Position numbers and translations under genes: made by a program. The notes below the pieces were generated by a model. The model had not been told where the DNA came from, made no database searches, and worked only from the letters and a program-made list of their open reading frames with translations. From Thermocrispum agreste DSM 44070 (GTDB lineage: Bacteria; Actinomycetota; Actinomycetes; Mycobacteriales; Pseudonocardiaceae), in contig NZ_ATYX01000010.1 in NCBI RefSeq assembly GCF_000427905.1, positions 1 through 64,000 of the forward strand: a DNA stretch of 64,000 nt, written 5' to 3'. This document shows, piece after piece, positions 61,552 through 64,000 of the stretch. How positions within the stretch are numbered: the first letter of the stretch is position 1; each line of letters starts with the position of its first letter.

Positions 61552-61645
61552 CGGGAGGACGGCGGGCAATTCGTGGTGGTGATCGTCCATCCGGAATCGA
61601 TCGCTGCCGAGCCGTGCACGGCGGGGACGCCACCAAGGAGCCGGG

Positions 61646-61816
61646 TTGGTGCTGGAGCAAGCGCTGACCGAGAAGTATTCGTGGATCAACGAGATCGAAG
61701 CGTGGACCGTGGCCGTGATACGGGGCCGATCGGTGCCTGAGGTCGTCGAGACCTACGAAGGAGACCCCGTGCCTCCGTCGGTGACTACACAGTCGGTCAG
61801 ATGTTCCAGCGGATGA
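61646..61816 (+). pseudogene. Truncated tandem copy of the DUF6461 gene
   Basis: From TTG 61646 the first 45 or so codons mirror the upstream gene (LTEKYSWINEIEAWTVAVIRGR). Near 61775 a one-base shift moves the continuation VGDYTVGQMFQRM into another frame. Similarity ends near 61815, where the sequence runs into an unrelated fragment. Confidence 0.85.
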
Positions 61817-61831
61817 TCGTCGTCATTCAAC

Positions 61832-62011
61832 CGCTGCGCCCGCATGGTCGCCAAGTGGGAGTCCGCAGGCAGCGCCGTCCACCCGCGTCCCGTCGACCAG
61901 GCCGCGCTCGACACCTCGCTACGCCTGGCACATCCCAGCCAGATCGAGCTGTTCGAGGCGATCCGCCGAGCCTCCGGTTCGAAAATCGACCGGGAGCACG
62001 TCACCATGTCC
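61832..62011 (+). pseudogene. C-terminal remnant of a helix-turn-helix DNA-binding protein
   Basis: The frame reads RMVAKWESAGSAVHPRPVDQ, then AALDTSLRLA and an acidic helix. It resembles the C-terminus of XRE-type proteins (usual form SKWEAGG..PRPVNQAALDTSL). No HTH core precedes it, so it is a fragment joined to the broken DUF6461 copy. Its frame runs on into the methyltransferase gene, but that continuation is not thought to be translated from here. Confidence 0.5.
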
Positions 62012-62062
62012 ATGCCGACACCACGAGTCATCCCGCCACGAGTAGCGTCGCCGAGCTGGACC

Positions 62063-63265
62063 ATGACCAACAGCAGCAGCAGCAAGCCTGAAGACCTGCG
62101 CGATCGGATGGTCGACCGCATCCGCCGCGCCGGCTTCATGCCCTCCGAGCGCGTCGAACAGGCGATGCGCACCGTGCCGCGGCACCTGTTCGTCCCCGCG
62201 GTGAGCGCCGCCGACGCCTACGCCGACCGGCCCGTCATCGTGAAATCCGGGCCGACGCACCCGCTCAGCTCGGTGTCGATGCCCACCGTGGTGGCGATCA
62301 TGCTCGGCCAGCTCGATCCCCAGCCGGGCGACAACGTCCTGGAGATCGGCGCCGGCGCCGGCTACAACGCCGCGCTGCTGGCCGAACTGGTCGGCCCCAC
62401 TGGGGCCGTGACCACCGTCGACATCGACCCGGACGTGACCGCCCATGCCCGTTCCGCGCTCGCGGCCACCGGGTACGACCACGTACGGGTGATCACCGCC
62501 GACGGGGCGCTCGGCGCGCCGGAGCACGCTCCGTTCGACAAGATCATCGTCACCGTCGGACCGTGGGACCTCCCGCCGGCATGGTTCGACCAGCTCGCGG
62601 TCGGCGGGCGGCTCGTCGTGCCGCTGCAGTGGCGCGGTCAGACCCGCAGCATCGCCTTCACCCGGCACGCCGACCACCTCCGCGCGGCCGATAGCCAACC
62701 GTGCGCGTTCATCCCCATGATCGGCCTCGTGCCCAACGGCGAACGCAGCGCGGACATCGCAGACGGCGTCACGGTGTTCTGGGACGACGACCAGCAGATC
62801 GACCCCGGCGCGCTACGGCCCGCGGCGACGTCACCGGGCACCACGCTGTGGTCCGGCGTCGCGGTCACCTCGTACCAGACCGTGGACGGCATCTGGCTCT
62901 GGCTCACCGTGACCGAGCCGAACACCTGCCGCCTCGCCGCCACCGACGAAGCCATCGCCCGCGGCCCGATCGACCCGATCTTTCCCGCGGTCACCCCGGC
63001 GATCGCCGACGGCGACTCGTTCGGCTATCTCACCAAGACCCGGCGGCCATCGCACAACGGGCAGCGCCGCTACGAGCTGGGCGCCACCGGCCACGGCCCG
63101 CGCGGTCCTCAGCTCGCTGAGCGCCTGGTCACCGTGATCCGCCGCTGGAACCTCGACCGCGCCGCACAGCCGGTCGTCACTGCCTGGCCGGCCGGGACAC
63201 GACCGAGTGCGACCGGCCGGGTCATCCCCAAACGCCACACCACGCTGGTCCTCGAAGGCGGCTGA
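62063..63265 (+). CDS. PCMT-like methyltransferase, FxLD-system type
   Basis: The 400 residues comprise a protein-isoaspartate methyltransferase-like SAM domain and a C-terminal domain of about 180 residues. SAM-domain motifs are VPRHLFVPAV, VLEIGAGAGYNAALLAEL for motif I, VTTVDIDPDV, and FDKIIVTVGPWDLPPAWFDQL. This layout is like the methyltransferases of FxLD lanthipeptide systems. In those systems the enzyme modifies an Asp of the precursor. No precursor or lanthionine synthetase is visible here, so its target is unknown. ATG 62063 is the first plausible start; there is no good ribosome site. It converges with lysS. Confidence 0.85.
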   Translation: MTNSSSSKPEDLRDRMVDRIRRAGFMPSERVEQAMRTVPRHLFVPAVSAADAYADRPVIVKSGPTHPLSSVSMPTVVAIMLGQLDPQPGDNVLEIGAGAGYNAALLAELVGPTGAVTTVDIDPDVTAHARSALAATGYDHVRVITADGALGAPEHAPFDKIIVTVGPWDLPPAWFDQLAVGGRLVVPLQWRGQTRSIAFTRHADHLRAADSQPCAFIPMIGLVPNGERSADIADGVTVFWDDDQQIDPGALRPAATSPGTTLWSGVAVTSYQTVDGIWLWLTVTEPNTCRLAATDEAIARGPIDPIFPAVTPAIADGDSFGYLTKTRRPSHNGQRRYELGATGHGPRGPQLAERLVTVIRRWNLDRAAQPVVTAWPAGTRPSATGRVIPKRHTTLVLEGG

Positions 63266-63298
63266 GCCATCGCACGCTCACGGCACGGCCGGAGCCGG

Positions 63299-64000
63299 TC
63301 ACTGCGCAGCGTCGCCGACCAGCAGCTTGTGTGCCCGTTCCGGTCCGATGGACAGGAACAAGGTGGGCAGCCGCGGCCCGGTGTCCGACGAGCACAGCAA
63401 CTGGTAGAGCGCCTTGAAGAAGGCCCGCTGCACCTTCTTCAGCTCCGGGGTGGGCGGGGCGTCCTCGGGCAGGCCGTTGAGGATCTTCGGCACGCCGTAG
63501 ACCAGTCTGGTCAGGCCGTCCAGGGTCCAGTCCTCGGTCAGCCGCTCGGCGAGGATCTGCACGCCCTTCTGGGTCTGGTCGTCCAGCTGGTTCCACGCCT
63601 CGGTGTTGAACTCCGTGCGCAGGATCGTCCGCTCCTCCGGCGGCACCAACCGGGTCGCGTAGTTGATCGCGCACGTCACCCGCGGCTCGAGTTCGGCGAA
63701 CAGCGTCTCCGTGTCGGCCGGGGCGTCGTCCGAGATGTGCTGCCGGACCAGCCGAGCCATCTGCTCGGTGTTGGCCTGCGTGATGTCCGCCGCCGAGGAC
63801 AGCAGCCGGAACGACACCGGTCGCTTCGAGTACTCCACCGGGCCCGCCGACGTCGCCAAGCACATGCCGTGCAGGTGCTTCTCGATCGGCGAGGCGTCCG
63901 CCGACCTGGCCTGATCGGTGAAGCGGTCCCACTCGTCGTAGAGCCTCTGCACCGCGCGCGGCGACAGGTCGATGGTGAACTTCTGCGACGGCAGCCGCCG
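63299..64000 (-). CDS. lysS: Class I lysyl-tRNA synthetase, C-terminal part (gene continues past the window)
   Basis: The last 230 or so residues are present and the frame is open through base 64000. The sequence (LYDEWDRFTDQARSADA, RPVSFRLLSSAADITQANTE, GLTRLVYGVPKILNGLP, FFKALYQLLCSSDTGPRLP) is the anticodon-binding helical region of archaeal-type class I LysRS. That enzyme replaces the usual class II enzyme in several actinomycetes. It charges tRNA-Lys. The catalytic HIGH and KMSKS motifs lie outside the window. It converges with the methyltransferase gene, 33 bp apart. Confidence 0.95.
   Translation of the reverse strand, partial: RRLPSQKFTIDLSPRAVQRLYDEWDRFTDQARSADASPIEKHLHGMCLATSAGPVEYSKRPVSFRLLSSAADITQANTEQMARLVRQHISDDAPADTETLFAELEPRVTCAINYATRLVPPEERTILRTEFNTEAWNQLDDQTQKGVQILAERLTEDWTLDGLTRLVYGVPKILNGLPEDAPPTPELKKVQRAFFKALYQLLCSSDTGPRLPTLFLSIGPERAHKLLVGDAAQ

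Noticed and set aside
61552-62062. A short FxLD-type lanthipeptide precursor upstream of the methyltransferase
   Set aside because: All frames were read and none has an FxLD motif followed by Ser/Thr/Cys residues; the DNA is explained by broken gene fragments.

Overview
The window is high-GC DNA from a filamentous or coryneform-type actinomycete, most likely Pseudonocardiales (inferred). Supporting signs are the strong G/C third-position bias with GTG/TTG starts, furA-katG, an actinobacterial-type sdhCDAB, a class I lysyl-tRNA synthetase, a SigG-like sigma factor beside a mycothiol-isomerase-like protein, and MMPL and YhgE/Pip membrane proteins. No tRNA, rRNA, CRISPR array, insertion sequence or integrase was recognised. 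Both ends cut a gene: a TPR/P-loop NTPase on the left and lysyl-tRNA synthetase on the right.

Left part (1-29 kb) is accessory-like. It holds the TPR NTPase, a frameshifted exported beta-propeller protein and an acyl-CoA ligase. Next is a two-gene module of a CRP-like regulator and a class III cyclase-like protein with a CRP-type half-symmetric site between them. A decayed two-component/ABC locus follows, in which a response regulator is joined by deletion to the tail of an ABC ATPase in front of an intact FtsX/MacB-type permease. Then come furA-katG, a TetR / MMPL-ATPase fusion / YhgE efflux-like locus with three tandem 15-bp operators, a patatin phospholipase, an NlpC/P60 hydrolase, thymidine kinase, and an alpha/beta hydrolase operon facing its own TetR regulator.

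Middle part (29-45 kb) holds a LacI regulator with two operators and a glucose-type sugar ABC importer without its own ATPase. It continues with cstA-ybdD, a SigG-like sigma factor operon, a GlxA/AraC regulator, a Ski2-like helicase, an acidic conserved protein and a long coiled-coil protein.

Right part (45-64 kb) is core metabolism. A tightly overlapping leftward operon (lipoprotein, ATPase, two permeases, cytidine deaminase, thymidine phosphorylase) imports and degrades nucleosides. It is divergent from sdhCDAB. Cell-envelope and secreted enzymes follow (GH16 glucanase, D,D-carboxypeptidase, lipase). After them lie a DUF6461 gene with a broken tandem copy, a helix-turn-helix remnant, a PCMT-like FxLD-system methyltransferase, and the 3' part of lysS.

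Gene-free stretches are rich in short direct repeats. In two places the 3' end of a gene, including its stop codon, has been duplicated just downstream. All assignments come from reading motifs and family resemblance; no database search was run.
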